A stretch of DNA of 64,000 nt from Bradyrhizobium sp. 164 (GTDB lineage: Bacteria; Pseudomonadota; Alphaproteobacteria; Rhizobiales; Xanthobacteraceae). The stretch lies in assembly GCF_023073715.1 (NCBI RefSeq), contig NZ_JADPKA010000027.1, positions 33,060 through 97,059 on the forward strand, in the 5' to 3' direction. Shown here piece after piece: positions 8,545 to 19,955 of this stretch (position 1 is its first letter; every line of letters starts with the position of its first letter). The position numbers and the translations under genes are program-made. Below the pieces are notes generated by a model. That model was not told where the DNA came from, did not search any database, and saw only the letters and a list, made by a program, of their open reading frames with translations.

Positions 8545-10137
8545 TCAATGCCTGAAGTGCCGCGTCCCCGTGAAGACCATCGCGATGCCGTGCTCGTCGG
8601 CGGCCTTGATCACCTCGTCGTCGCGCATCGAGCCGCCGGGTTGCACCACGGCGGTGGCGCCGGCTTCGATGCAGGCGAGCATGCCGTCAGCAAACGGGAA
8701 GAACGCATCCGACGCCACCACCGAGCCCTTGGTGAGCGGCTCGGCAAGCTTCAGCTCACTCGCCGCGTCCTGGGCCTTGCGCGCTGCGATCCGCGCTGAA
8801 TCCACCCGGCTCATCTGGCCCGCGCCGATGCCGACGGTGGCGAGGTCCTTGGCATAGATGATGGTGTTGGATTTCACGTGTTTTGCCACACGGAATGCGA
8901 ATTTCAGATCGCGCATCTCGGCATCATCAGGCGCACGCTTGGTCACGACGTTGAACGTCATGTCGTCGACCACGGCATTGTCTCGGCTCTGCACCAGCAG
9001 GCCGCCCGCCACCGTCTTGGCGGTCAGGCCCGGCGCGCGTGGATCGGGTAGGCTGCCGGCCAGCAGCAGGCGCAGATTCTTGCGTGCGCCGATGATGGAG
9101 ATCGCCTCCTCGCTGGCATCGGGCGCGATGATCACCTCAGTGAAGATCTTCGTGATCTCGCGCGCGGTGTCGGCGTCGAGCGGACGGTTCATCGCGATGA
9201 TGCCGCCGAAGGCGGAGGTGGAATCGCACGCGAGCGCCTTGCGATAGGCGTCGACGAGGTTCAAGCCCTCCGCGACGCCGCAGGGATTGGCGTGCTTGAC
9301 GATGACGCAGGCCGCGGTACGTTTGGCATCGAACTCGCCGATGCATTCATAGGCCGCATCGGTGTCGTTGATATTATTGTAGGAGAGTTCCTTGCCCTGG
9401 AGCTGCCGCGCGGTCGAGACGCCCGGGCGCTTGTCGGGGGTTGCGTAGAACGCAGCGGTCTGGTGCGGGTTCTCACCATAGCGCAGCGACTGGATCAGCC
9501 TGCCGCCGAAGGCGCGGAAGTCCGGCGCGTCGATTTCGAGCTGCCGGTTGAACCAGTTCGAGATCGCGGCGTCATAGGCGGCGGTGCGGGCATAGGCCTT
9601 TGCCGCAAGACGCCGACGCAGCTTCAGCGTGGTTGCGCCGTTGTTGGCGGCGAGCTCGTCGAGCACGGCCTTGTAGTCCTCTGCCTCGACCAGGACGGCG
9701 ACGTCGTCATGGTTCTTCGCGGCGGCGCGGATCATGGCGGGGCCGCCGATGTCGATGTTCTCGATGCAATCCTCGAAACCGGCGCCTTTGTCGACGGTCG
9801 CTTCAAACGGATAGAGGTTGACGACGAGGAGGTCGATCGGGGCGATGCCGTGGGTCTTCATCGCGTCGGCATGGTCCTTGTTGTCGCGGATCGCGAGCAG
9901 GCCGCCATGCACCTTCGGATGCAGCGTCTTGACGCGACCGTCCATCATCTCGGGGAAGCCGGTCAGCTCGGAGACGTCCTTCACCTTGAGGCCGGCTGCG
10001 GCGATCGCCTTGGCGGTGCCGCCGGTCGAGACCAGTTCGACATCGTGCGCGGCAAGCGCCTTTGCGAACTCGATCAGGCCTGTCTTGTCGGAAACGGAGA
10101 GCAGGGCGCGGGTGACGCGACGGAGATGGTCAGTCAT
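8545..10137 (-). CDS. purH: Bifunctional AICAR transformylase/IMP cyclohydrolase PurH
   Basis: The 530-residue protein matches PurH over its full length: an N-terminal MGS-like IMP cyclohydrolase domain ([48 protein letters not shown]), then the AICAR transformylase domain ([23 protein letters not shown], and a C-terminal [13 protein letters not shown]). It carries out the last two steps of purine synthesis to IMP in the cytoplasm. The ATG at 10137 has GAGGA about 9 bases upstream; the frame extends to a TTG at 10143. It is downstream of heparinase-like and rsmB genes on the same strand, an order I recall as common in Rhizobiales. Confidence 0.97.
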   Translation of the reverse strand: MTDHLRRVTRALLSVSDKTGLIEFAKALAAHDVELVSTGGTAKAIAAAGLKVKDVSELTGFPEMMDGRVKTLHPKVHGGLLAIRDNKDHADAMKTHGIAPIDLLVVNLYPFEATVDKGAGFEDCIENIDIGGPAMIRAAAKNHDDVAVLVEAEDYKAVLDELAANNGATTLKLRRRLAAKAYARTAAYDAAISNWFNRQLEIDAPDFRAFGGRLIQSLRYGENPHQTAAFYATPDKRPGVSTARQLQGKELSYNNINDTDAAYECIGEFDAKRTAACVIVKHANPCGVAEGLNLVDAYRKALACDSTSAFGGIIAMNRPLDADTAREITKIFTEVIIAPDASEEAISIIGARKNLRLLLAGSLPDPRAPGLTAKTVAGGLLVQSRDNAVVDDMTFNVVTKRAPDDAEMRDLKFAFRVAKHVKSNTIIYAKDLATVGIGAGQMSRVDSARIAARKAQDAASELKLAEPLTKGSVVASDAFFPFADGMLACIEAGATAVVQPGGSMRDDEVIKAADEHGIAMVFTGTRHFRH

Positions 10138-10302
10138 GAGCAAGATCCTCTGTTCAGGGAGTGTCTATGCCCAGGCGCGCGGCGGATATGTATCGCGCTT
10201 CCCGATGGTGCTCCATCCAAGGTCGCCAGTCGCGCGAACGAGCGCTCGATAGCAGCTTTCGGCGTCGCTCTCAACGGCTAGATAGCGCCGGATCGCGCCT
10301 GT

Positions 10303-12060
10303 TTACAAGGGAAGTTCCGGCTCGCGACGGGCATTGCGGCGCGCATTGGTCACCGCTGGCGAGGCGGTGGAACGCACAAAACTCCAGCGGATCGAGGGAG
10401 CCTGCCGCGCATCCTGTCGGATCACGATCTGCGCGGTGCGGCGCGGCCCGTCATTGCCGGCCAGGAACACACTGTCTTCGAGATCGACCTTGTCGTCGAG
10501 CGCCTCAAACGTCCAGACGTCGCGGTTCGGCAACACCAGCATGACGCCGCGCGCATCCGACAACCGGCTCGCCTTCACTGCCGGATGCAGATGGAAGCGC
10601 AGCGCGAAATCGGCATCAGCGCCCTTGAAGCGTCCGCCTTGCGGCGGCGACAGCGTGTCCTCGCCGTCGATGCGCGCACCGTCATTGGCGATCATCAGCA
10701 CGCGGCGATGAATCGCGCCGAATTTAGCGAGATAGCCGTCATGAGAAGTTGTAAGCAGCGTGCCGTTCTGGACTATTTCGCGATAGCTCTCGACCTCGAC
10801 CGGGCCGCTGGTGACGGGCGCACCGTGCAGGAGGCGCTTCATCGCCGACATCTCGACGAACTGGCAGGATGAGGTGTCGTGATAGGCCAGCGTCGAATGC
10901 GCTGCGGTGCCCCGTGCGAACGGCCGCCAATTGTCGCGGCCCGTGGTCGGCATTCCGCAATTGGTGACGATGCGGCTGATGCCGGAGGACAGTTCGAACG
11001 ACAGGCAGCCAGCATGGGCGTCGTGGCTGACGCCCGCCGGTGGCGGCGGTCCGGTATCGATGATCAGCGTGGTTTGGCCGGCGTCGAGCCGCTGGAACCC
11101 TGTATGCGGCATGTTCGCCATCGGTGCGCCGTGGGTATCGTCATAGGCGAGCAGCGTCGCGAGCAGGTCGGACGGGGTCGCACTCATGCCGTTGAACAGC
11201 GCGAAATTGCCGTCCCCATGGCGAAAGAAGCGCAGCATCGGCATCATGCGATCGATCGCGTTGAGCAGCGCCGGGGGCGGCGCGATGTTGCGGGCCGCGA
11301 AGGTCTGTCGAAGCGGCAACAGGTCGATCAGGAGATCGATCAGGGCGCCCGGGTTACGAGAGATGTGTCCGCCGTCGGGCAGGATCTGCCGCTGCAATTC
11401 GTCAGAGAGCTTTTTCGAGGCGCTGCGAATGTGGCGCGCCTGGTTGGCGAGGCATAGCGCCGCGTAGCACAGCGCGATCAGCACCTGGAGCTTCGGCACG
11501 CCGTCGGGAATGTCGAGCATGGCGTAGCGCAGCAGGCGGATCTCGCGCGCGAGGGCGCGCAAGTAACGGCGGTAAAACTTGTTGTCGGTGTCGTTGAGCA
11601 CCAAGGGTGCCTGTGACAGCAGCGAGATCACGCGACGCGCCAGCACGTCGGGGCGCCGCGCGACCGGACGGCGCTTGTTGGCGGGGTTCGAGATCCAGTC
11701 CTCGACCAGTGCGCGCGCATTCGCTCGCGTCAGCGCGGTGTCGGCGGCGCGTAAGTGCCGCAGCCAACCGAAGCCGAGCAGCGCGACCTCCCAATCCTCC
11801 GAGGGCGGTTCGAGATCGAAGATCGAGCGGCCGTGGCAATTGACGATCTTGCCGGCGAAGACGAAGCGGCCGGCATAGATCTCGGCGGCGCGGGTCGCAT
11901 CCGCGGTGCGGAGGTCATGCGGGGCAATGATCAGCCGGTCGGTGCGGCTGGGCCAGACCCGCGACACCGCCACAGGTCCGCCGCTCGCGCGCGCGAGCAT
12001 GTTCCGCGCGAAGCGGTTCATCACCAGCGTCGAGATACGTCTGCGTTGAGCGACCGACAC
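10303..12060 (-). CDS. Heparinase II/III family protein
   Basis: A 585-residue protein with an alpha/alpha-toroid-like N-terminal half (YRRYLRALAREIRLLRYAMLDIPDGVPKL is in this region) and a beta-rich C-terminal half ending in FRFHLHPAVKASRLSD-like strands, as in the heparinase II/III (PL12/PL21-like) family. Homologues are usually found beside rsmB and purH in Rhizobiales, as here. There is no clear signal peptide and no glycosaminoglycan pathway nearby, so an envelope polysaccharide target is only a guess. The start is a GTG at 12060; an ATG at 12021 is the alternative. Confidence 0.85.
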   Translation of the reverse strand: MSVAQRRRISTLVMNRFARNMLARASGGPVAVSRVWPSRTDRLIIAPHDLRTADATRAAEIYAGRFVFAGKIVNCHGRSIFDLEPPSEDWEVALLGFGWLRHLRAADTALTRANARALVEDWISNPANKRRPVARRPDVLARRVISLLSQAPLVLNDTDNKFYRRYLRALAREIRLLRYAMLDIPDGVPKLQVLIALCYAALCLANQARHIRSASKKLSDELQRQILPDGGHISRNPGALIDLLIDLLPLRQTFAARNIAPPPALLNAIDRMMPMLRFFRHGDGNFALFNGMSATPSDLLATLLAYDDTHGAPMANMPHTGFQRLDAGQTTLIIDTGPPPPAGVSHDAHAGCLSFELSSGISRIVTNCGMPTTGRDNWRPFARGTAAHSTLAYHDTSSCQFVEMSAMKRLLHGAPVTSGPVEVESYREIVQNGTLLTTSHDGYLAKFGAIHRRVLMIANDGARIDGEDTLSPPQGGRFKGADADFALRFHLHPAVKASRLSDARGVMLVLPNRDVWTFEALDDKVDLEDSVFLAGNDGPRRTAQIVIRQDARQAPSIRWSFVRSTASPAVTNARRNARREPELPL

Positions 12061-12180
12061 GCCTTGCCTTGAAGGGGAGAGAAGGATTCCGACGAATCCT
12101 TATTAATCCCAAAATCGCACGGCTGACACCACCTTGAAAGGGTACGAATTAGCGTCGGGGGTGCAAAATCCAGTGCAAAA

Positions 12181-13527
12181 TCAGGATTTAACGAGCCGAG
12201 CCGCGTAGAATCCGTCGAGCCCGCCGAGCTTGGGATCGGCGTTTGGAAGATGACTGGGCAGGGTGCGCAGATCGCCTTCCGCGCTGAGGATTTCGTCGAG
12301 ACCTGCGACCTCGGACGCCTCGATCGGAGCGCGGCGAAGCGCGGGCTCTGCGGCCAGCAGCGCAGCGATGGCCTGCTCACCCTCTTCGGGTTCCAGCGAA
12401 CAGGTGCAGTAGACCAACGTCCCCCCGGATTTGAGCAGCGACAGCGATTTGCGCAGCAGCCGCTGCTGGAGCGCGGTCAGGGCGGCGATGTCAGATTGCT
12501 GCCGGAGCCATGCCACGTCGGGATGACGGCGGATCGTGCCGGTCGAGGTGCAGGGCGCATCGATCAAAATACCGTCGAAGGCTTCGGCAGGGCCGGCCCA
12601 TTCCACGGCGTCAGCGACGACGGTCTCGGCCTGGAGCGACAATCGCCGCAGGTTTTCGCGCAGCCGCGCTACCCGGGCGGGCGAGCGGTCGATGGCCGTG
12701 ACATGCGCGCCGGCATGTGCCAGCTGCGCGGTCTTGCCGCCCGGGGCGGCGCAGAGATCGGCGATGGACTTGCCGTTGATGTCACCGAACAGTCGAGCGG
12801 GTAGCGCGGCCGCGGCGTCCTGCACCCACCATTGTCCCTCGGCAAAGCCCGGCAGCATGGTCACCGCGCCATGCAGCAGCATCCGCACGGTGCCGGTCGG
12901 CAGCGTCTCGCCATGCAGGCGGCTTGCCCATTGTGCGGCATCCGACTTCACCGTCAAATCGAGCGACGGCTCGTGGCCGAGCGCGAGCGCCATGTCTCTT
13001 GCGGTCGCATCGCCATAATGCGCGCTCCAGCGCGCGAGCAGCCATGGCGGCAGGTCCAGGGATTGCGTGGCAACCTCCTCGACCAGGGCCTTGCCTTCGC
13101 GCGCGCAGCGGCGCAGCACGGCATTGACGAGTCCGGCATAACGCGCGGCGCGCCGGTCGGATTGCACGAGGCGAACGGAGAGATCGACGGCGGCGTGGTC
13201 GGGCACGTCCATCCAGAGGATCTGCGCCGCGCCGATCAGGAGCGCGCTCTGCGCACGCGGCGCGTCGGAGGGAATGCCCTTGTCGAGCAGGCGGGACAGC
13301 ACGTGGCCAAGCGTGCCGAGCCGGCGCAGCACGGTGGCGACCAGGCGGCGCATCAGCGCGCGGTCACGGTCGGCCAGCGACTTCAGTCCGGGATGAGCGC
13401 CGCTTCCGTCGAGTTGGTCGTCGAGCGTGCGGTGCTTGTGCAGCACGCCGTCGACGATGTCGGCGGCAATCCGCCGTGCCGCAAGACCTGGCACTTCGGA
13501 CGGAGGGGCGAAACGTTGAGATGGCAT
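12181..13527 (-). CDS. rsmB: 16S rRNA m5C methyltransferase of the RsmB family
   Basis: The 448-residue protein has an N-terminal NusB-like RNA-binding domain (RRIAADIVDGVLHKHRTLDD, about residues 15-150) and a C-terminal Nol1/Nop2/Sun SAM-dependent methyltransferase domain with ADLCAAPGGKTAQLA, the catalytic motif DAPCTSTGTIRRHPD, and the second cysteine in VYCTCSLEPEEGEQ. RsmB methylates C967 of 16S rRNA. The start at 13527 is chosen because the N-terminal homology begins just after it; the frame extends to 13614 without recognisable sequence. Confidence 0.92.
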   Translation of the reverse strand: MPSQRFAPPSEVPGLAARRIAADIVDGVLHKHRTLDDQLDGSGAHPGLKSLADRDRALMRRLVATVLRRLGTLGHVLSRLLDKGIPSDAPRAQSALLIGAAQILWMDVPDHAAVDLSVRLVQSDRRAARYAGLVNAVLRRCAREGKALVEEVATQSLDLPPWLLARWSAHYGDATARDMALALGHEPSLDLTVKSDAAQWASRLHGETLPTGTVRMLLHGAVTMLPGFAEGQWWVQDAAAALPARLFGDINGKSIADLCAAPGGKTAQLAHAGAHVTAIDRSPARVARLRENLRRLSLQAETVVADAVEWAGPAEAFDGILIDAPCTSTGTIRRHPDVAWLRQQSDIAALTALQQRLLRKSLSLLKSGGTLVYCTCSLEPEEGEQAIAALLAAEPALRRAPIEASEVAGLDEILSAEGDLRTLPSHLPNADPKLGGLDGFYAARLVKS

Positions 13528-13716
13528 GCGGAAGCAAGGTTCTGAGCGAGCGGCAGTTCCGCCGCGATGGGCGCATGCCTTAACCGGCTCATTTGTGGCA
13601 CGCGAATATGCCAAATGTAAGAATCGCTTCCGGCTTTTTCAGCCCTTGGGCCCCATTTCAGGGATGCGTTATTGGACGTCGCGCTGCGGGCCGTCCTGCG
13701 CTAGAAAAGCCGCACG

Positions 13717-13914
13717 ATGAGTGACCAGCCTTCCGTTCCCGATCGCAAGCCGCTGCCGCCCGCTGCCCAGCGCGCGCTGGCTGAAGCCGAAGCGCGGCGG
13801 CAGGCCGCGGCAGCCGAAGCCAAAGCGCGGCCGAAGGAGCTTCAGGGACCGAAGGGACCAGAGCCCACCCGCTATGGCGATTGGGAGAGCAAGGGCATCG
13901 CCTCCGACTTTTGA
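13717..13914 (+). CDS. DUF1674 (SdhAF4-like) small protein
   Basis: A 65-residue protein with an alanine- and charge-rich helix followed by the invariant C-terminal block RYGDWESKGIASDF that defines DUF1674, the family of eukaryotic succinate dehydrogenase assembly factor 4. By family it may act as a chaperone for the flavinylated Sdh flavoprotein subunit in the cytoplasm. It is divergent from rsmB across about 190 bases. No sdh genes lie in this window, so the link rests on family knowledge only. Confidence 0.88.
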   Translation: MSDQPSVPDRKPLPPAAQRALAEAEARRQAAAAEAKARPKELQGPKGPEPTRYGDWESKGIASDF

Positions 13915-14398
13915 GCCCTTGCTGGTCCAGCGGGGTGTCCGCCGTGGCCATCACAGATCGCGATGCTCGCGCTCGGTGAGCGACAGGCGACATGATCTCG
14001 ATGAACTTGCCCGCGCGGCTTGCTTAGTCTCTGCTCGGATTCCATCTGCTCGATGCGGATCAGGCTTCCTTGAATGTTTTGGCCGCACGCCGACCTCGTC
14101 ACCACGACCGAAACAGGGAATCTCGATTGTCTTCTTGGCACCGCGAGCTGTAACAGCACCTCGCGGTGCGACGATCGGGCGGGCGATGTTCAGCACAGAG
14201 AAGACGAATGCGCCGCCGACGAGTGCGACGTTAGCGCACGATCCCGCTCCTGCCGCACCGCGAATTCGTTTGCCTCGCCCATCGAGTCGACAATCCATGA
14301 AAAGTGGAACTTTCCTGCAGGCTCGTGTGTCGATCGGAATTGTCGCATCTGGAGCGTCGCACTTGTCGGTTTCCCCGACTCAGCCCTAGCTTGGCTGG
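13915..14398. other. 484-base interval without a confident gene
   Basis: Short frames exist on both strands, including a minus-strand frame 14298-13951 of 115 codons. It contains one hydrophobic stretch (ALVGGAFVFSVLNIARPIV) followed by low-complexity basic sequence. Nothing in it matches a family I know. The interval may hold a decayed gene or only the promoter of the thermonuclease gene. Confidence 0.4.
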
Positions 14399-14983
14399 AT
14401 GCGCCTCCCCAATCGCCCCAGTGCCTATCGGCCGCAGTTCGGCGGCTCTCCGTTCCATCGCCGATTCTCCGGACTGTTGCCCTGGATGTTCGTGGTCGGC
14501 GTCGTGACGGCTGTCGTGCTTGCCTTCCGGCACGGCACGAACTGGCCCGTCCCGCATGGAGCCGACGGCCAGGCGACCGAAGTCGTCCTCCAGCAGGCGG
14601 GAGATGCTGGCGCTCGCCAGCCGGTCGAGGTGATCCGCACTGTCGACGGCGACACGTTCCTGGCGCGCGTGCATCAGCGCAGCGGCGGCCATCTCGTTGT
14701 GCGGGTTCGCCTGCGCGGCATCGATGCGCCGGAACTGAAGGCATCTTGCCAGGATGAGCTGAACAAGGCCGAAGCCGCCACCGATGCGCTGCGCAATCTG
14801 CTCGGCCAGGGGGACGTAACGATTTCCAATCTCGGACCCGACAAATACGGACGCATTCTCGCTGATGTCGCGACCCGGCGGACTGCCAACGTTGCGGCGA
14901 CGCTGCTCGCGGGCGGTTACGTGCGCAGTTACAATGGCGGCCATCGCGACGGCTGGTGCGCGCGGGGCTGGCGCTTCTGGTAG
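14399..14983 (+). CDS. Membrane-anchored staphylococcal-type thermonuclease
   Basis: A 194-residue protein with an N-terminal transmembrane anchor (LLPWMFVVGVVTAVVLAF, about residues 27-44) followed by an SNase-fold domain. The catalytic pattern is complete: TVDGDTF (calcium Asp), RLRGIDAPELK (Arg, Asp and Glu), and DKYGRILAD (second Arg). It would be a periplasm-facing calcium-dependent nuclease. It is convergent with the L,D-transpeptidase gene, and the two share a strong hairpin terminator. Confidence 0.88.
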   Translation: MRLPNRPSAYRPQFGGSPFHRRFSGLLPWMFVVGVVTAVVLAFRHGTNWPVPHGADGQATEVVLQQAGDAGARQPVEVIRTVDGDTFLARVHQRSGGHLVVRVRLRGIDAPELKASCQDELNKAEAATDALRNLLGQGDVTISNLGPDKYGRILADVATRRTANVAATLLAGGYVRSYNGGHRDGWCARGWRFW

Positions 14984-14986
14984 CAA

Positions 14987-15012
14987 AAAGCCGCGTCGCA
15001 AGACGCGGCTTT
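14987..15012. terminator. Bidirectional intrinsic terminator
   Basis: An 11-base perfect stem AAAGCCGCGTC / GACGCGGCTTT with a 4-base loop lies between the convergent thermonuclease and L,D-transpeptidase genes. Flanking A and T residues supply a short U-tract in either direction. Confidence 0.85.
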
Positions 15013-15037
15013 GGCAATCCTCTTCCGAACTCTTCGA

Positions 15038-15556
15038 TCAGTGCGTGACGACCACCGTCGTGCCCACGGGGACGCGGCCGTAGAGATCGGTGATGTCGTC
15101 GTTGAGCATGCGGATACAGCCATAGGAGACGAAGCCGCCGATCGAGCCCGGCACGTTGGTGCCGTGGATCGCATATTCGCCGCCGGACAGCGTCATCGCC
15201 GCAACGCCCATCGGATTGCGCGGCGAGCCGCCCGGGATGACGTCGGGAATGCTCGGCTTGTCGCGCTTCACCTCGGCAGGCGGTGCCCAGGCCGGATTGA
15301 GATACTTGCCGTCGATCTTGGTCGTGCCGGCCCATTGCTTGCCGGCCTTGCCGACGCCAACCGGATAGCGCACGGCATGGCCGTTATCGAGAATGAGGTA
15401 GAGCCGCCGCTCGCTGGTCTTGACCACGATCGTGCCCGGCGAATAATCGGCCGGGTTCGTCCCGACCATTTCCGGCCGCGCCTCGGCCGCCGTCAGCATC
15501 AAGACCCCGAACCCCATGGTGGCGGCCAGCGCCACCGCAATCCTCATCGTTATCAT
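15038..15556 (-). CDS. L,D-transpeptidase (YkuD domain)
   Basis: The 172-residue secreted protein has a signal peptide (MRIAVALAATMGFGVLMLTAAEA) and one YkuD domain. The domain starts at TIVVKTSERRLYLI and holds the catalytic signature HGTN ... SYGCIRM, with the active cysteine in GCIR. It should form 3-3 peptidoglycan cross-links or attach proteins to peptidoglycan in the periplasm. The start at 15556 (MITMRIA) has purine-rich GGGG sequences upstream; ATG 15547 is equally possible, while the extension to 15622 is not signal-like. Confidence 0.93.
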   Translation of the reverse strand: MITMRIAVALAATMGFGVLMLTAAEARPEMVGTNPADYSPGTIVVKTSERRLYLILDNGHAVRYPVGVGKAGKQWAGTTKIDGKYLNPAWAPPAEVKRDKPSIPDVIPGGSPRNPMGVAAMTLSGGEYAIHGTNVPGSIGGFVSYGCIRMLNDDITDLYGRVPVGTTVVVTH

Positions 15557-15884
15557 TTTCCCCTTGCCCCGAAAGGATCGTCCAAACCACGCAAACCCGG
15601 CAATTGCGGCTTGCCCAGACATTCCTAACCGCGCTTGTTAACCGGATGGTTTCCACGCACGGTCGCCAAAGGCCAGCCAGCGGGGGGAACAAAGGAAATG
15701 TTCGAAATAAAGTAAATGACCTGAAAACAACACTCGGCGGGAAAGATGCGAACCTGTGCCGCGCACCCTGACGAGTGCGTGAGGATGTGAGCCGCGTCAT
15801 TCCGGGCGCGCGACAGCGTGACCCGGAATCTCGAGATTCCGGGTTCGGTCCTGCGGACCGCCCCGGAATGACGATGGGTTGAGC
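15557..15884. other. Intergenic region between L,D-transpeptidase and acs
   Basis: This 328-base stretch holds the promoter side of the L,D-transpeptidase gene and, at 15795-15873, a CCGGAAT-type palindromic repeat. No gene was recognised. Confidence 0.6.
15795..15873. repeat. CCGGAAT-type palindromic repeat downstream of acs
   Basis: CGTCATTCCGGG at the left end pairs with CCCCGGAATGACG at the right end, and ACCCGGAATCTCGAGATTCCGGGT forms the central dyad. The same family occurs at 42011 and 61744, with a short form at 30446. It sits 12 bases beyond the acs stop codon and may terminate acs. Confidence 0.75.
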
Positions 15885-17831
<1,947 letters not shown>

Positions 17832-18216
17832 GTTTCCCTCCACATACGGCAAGCCGAACGCGTGCGATTGGCAAGCCGACTTGATCGCTGAACGATTATG
17901 CGTCGGGCTAACCGGACCCGACAAGGAGCACAAGCTGGACCTTCGGCGGGCGGGATCAAGGTCCGCAGGGCGGCATGGCGCAAACCTGAAACAGGCCAAG
18001 AGGCGCCTTTCGGCTCTTTACCCAGATCTCCGAAATAGCGGGGTGCAGACCCGCATGCGCCGACTGGAGGTATCCGGCAACCGCCTATCACTGATTCAGG
18101 ACTGGCAATACGGTTCGGAACACCCTAAATGGCCAACCCGGGTCCAAAGCGACCGCAGGAACAAAAATCAGAACAGCGGCATTGAACGGTAAGAAACAGG
18201 GCCAAGGCTTAACACT
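17832..18216. other. Divergent promoter region acs / topoisomerase IB
   Basis: These 385 bases separate two divergent genes. I found no recognisable gene, RNA or operator. A GAAC...GAAC repeat near 18160 has spacer 8 rather than the 7 needed for an alphaproteobacterial LexA box. Confidence 0.5.
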
Positions 18217-19386
18217 ATGATGGATCAGCAGAATCTCGGGACGATGCGGCCCGCTTCAGCCGATCCTGCGGCCATTGCCCTCGCCAAAGCCCTTGGACAA
18301 TGGCCGAAACCGGCTGGTTTCAGGCGTTCCAGCCCCAAAAAGACCTTCGACACCAGGCCGGCGGCGACCGTCGAGGCGCTCGCAAGGGAACTCGGCCTGC
18401 GGCTCGGCGATCAAAACGAGCTGACCATCCGGCGCATCAAGCGCGGCAAGGGCTACTCCTTCGTCCGCCCGAACGGGGCTCATATCCGCGACGCCCGCAC
18501 CATCCGCCGGCTGCACGCCATGGCAGTGCCGCCGGCCTACCGCGAGGTGCGCTACTCCGCCGATCCGAGCTCGCATCTCCAGGCCGTGGGACGCGATGCC
18601 GCGGGCCGGCTGCAATATCGCTATCACGCCGATTGGGAGAAGGTCCGCGAGCACCGCAAGGCGCATCGCCTCGAGAAGCTCGTCGGCGCGCTGCCCAAAA
18701 TCCGGCGCAAGGTCTCGGCGTTCCTGTCAGGGGACGAGCCGACGCGCGAGTTCGCGCTCTCGGCCGTCATCGAACTGATCGCCCGCACCGCGATCCGTCC
18801 CGGCAACGAATCCTACGCCCGTCTCAACGGCACTCGCGGCGCCACCACGCTGCTCAAGTCCAACGTCACGCTGGAAGACGATTGCTTTGTGATGACTTTC
18901 AAGGCGAAGGGCGGCAAGGCGGTGCGGAAGGAGTGCGACGCAGCCAAGCTAGTCCGCGCCATCGGCATTTTGCAGCGCGTTCCGGGCAAGCGCATGTTCC
19001 AGTATCGCGACGCCTACGGCATCGTGCGCGCGGTCAATACCACGCAGGTGAACGCGTTTCTGCGCGAGATCGCCGGCATCAAGATCTCGCTGAAGGATTT
19101 TCGCACGCTGATGGCGTCCGCCGTGGTCGTGGAATCGCTGTCGCGGATCACGCCGGCGACCAGCCAGCGTGGCCGCAAGAAGCAGGTGCTTGACGCAATC
19201 CGCGCCGCTGCCGACCAGCTCTCCAACACGCCGGCGATCTGCCGCAAGAGCTACGTCCACGACACCATCGTCACCGCCTTCGAGGACGGCATCCTCGAAC
19301 GCTTTGCCGCGACCATGAAGGGCCAGCGCTCGCAGGCGAGGCGCGAGCAGCTTCTGGCGCAAGTGGTGGCGACCGCGGCGGTCTGA
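18217..19386 (+). CDS. DNA topoisomerase IB (poxvirus-like)
   Basis: The 389-residue protein matches bacterial type IB topoisomerases: an N-terminal domain with IRRIKRGKGYSFVRPNG and IPPAYREVRYSAD-like text, then the tyrosine-recombinase-like catalytic domain with IRPGNESYARLNGTRGATTL (first catalytic Arg), FKAKGGKAVRKEC (Lys), KDFRTLMAS (second Arg region), and the nucleophile Tyr near residue 346 in CRKSYVHDTI. It relaxes supercoils by a 3'-phosphotyrosine intermediate without ATP. AAGG lies 9 bases before the start. It is convergent with the SRPBCC gene, only 12 bases apart. Confidence 0.93.
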   Translation: MMDQQNLGTMRPASADPAAIALAKALGQWPKPAGFRRSSPKKTFDTRPAATVEALARELGLRLGDQNELTIRRIKRGKGYSFVRPNGAHIRDARTIRRLHAMAVPPAYREVRYSADPSSHLQAVGRDAAGRLQYRYHADWEKVREHRKAHRLEKLVGALPKIRRKVSAFLSGDEPTREFALSAVIELIARTAIRPGNESYARLNGTRGATTLLKSNVTLEDDCFVMTFKAKGGKAVRKECDAAKLVRAIGILQRVPGKRMFQYRDAYGIVRAVNTTQVNAFLREIAGIKISLKDFRTLMASAVVVESLSRITPATSQRGRKKQVLDAIRAAADQLSNTPAICRKSYVHDTIVTAFEDGILERFAATMKGQRSQARREQLLAQVVATAAV

Positions 19387-19398
19387 TCCGCCTGTCGG

Positions 19399-19854
19399 CT
19401 ACGCTTTGTTCGAAACGCCGCGGTCCTGACCGGGATCGCCACCGGCAGCTGCCGTGGTGAGCCGTTCCAGATAATGTGCCCACCCCGTCGCATGTGCGGC
19501 GGCCTGTTCTGCGGTCGGCAGGCCGCTGTGGGTCATCCGCAGCAACGTGCCGCCGTCTTGCTCAATCAGGTCGATCTCGATCAGGCTCGAGCCGGGCGGC
19601 ACTTCCTGGCCGCCCTCCCAGCCGAACGTGTAGGCGAGACGATGCACCGGCACGACCTCGCGGAAAGCGCCGCGGGCGACGCCGCCGCGCGGGCCGACGC
19701 CTTTAAGCAGATAGAGCCCGCCGGGACGGGGCTCCGTGGTCGCGTCGGAACCCATCCAGCTCAAAATCTTCTCGGGGTCGGTCAGATAGGCGAAAACAGT
19801 CGCGCGCGGGGCGGCGATCTGGGTCTCGCGTCGCACTATGAACGGTTCGGTCAT
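19399..19854 (-). CDS. SRPBCC (AHSA1-type) domain protein
   Basis: This 151-residue protein is a single START-like/AHSA1 domain: RRETQIAAPRATVFAYLTDPEKILSWMG at the start, the glycine-rich GGLYLLKG segment, and the TLLRMTHSGLP strand with a long C-terminal helix (GWAHYLERL). Such proteins bind hydrophobic ligands or assist other proteins, and many are of unknown function. It is often found with ArsR regulators, but none is adjacent here. AGGG lies about 10 bases upstream of the ATG. Confidence 0.85.
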   Translation of the reverse strand: MTEPFIVRRETQIAAPRATVFAYLTDPEKILSWMGSDATTEPRPGGLYLLKGVGPRGGVARGAFREVVPVHRLAYTFGWEGGQEVPPGSSLIEIDLIEQDGGTLLRMTHSGLPTAEQAAAHATGWAHYLERLTTAAAGGDPGQDRGVSNKA

Positions 19855-19955
19855 TGGCGATCATCCCTGGGCTGACACTCGGACATGGCGGGGCCGGAGC
19901 GGCCCGTCAAGGATTGCCCGTGACAAAGACGGCGCGCTTTCGTCATGATTGAGCC

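Noticed and set aside
13951..14298. Possible 115-codon gene on the minus strand
   Set aside because: There is one hydrophobic stretch but no family match, weak ribosome site and low-complexity remainder; it is not supported enough to call a gene.
18155..18175. GAAC...GAAC direct repeat upstream of topoisomerase IB as a LexA box
   Set aside because: The spacer is 8 bases; alphaproteobacterial LexA sites need 7 (GTTC/GAAC-N7).
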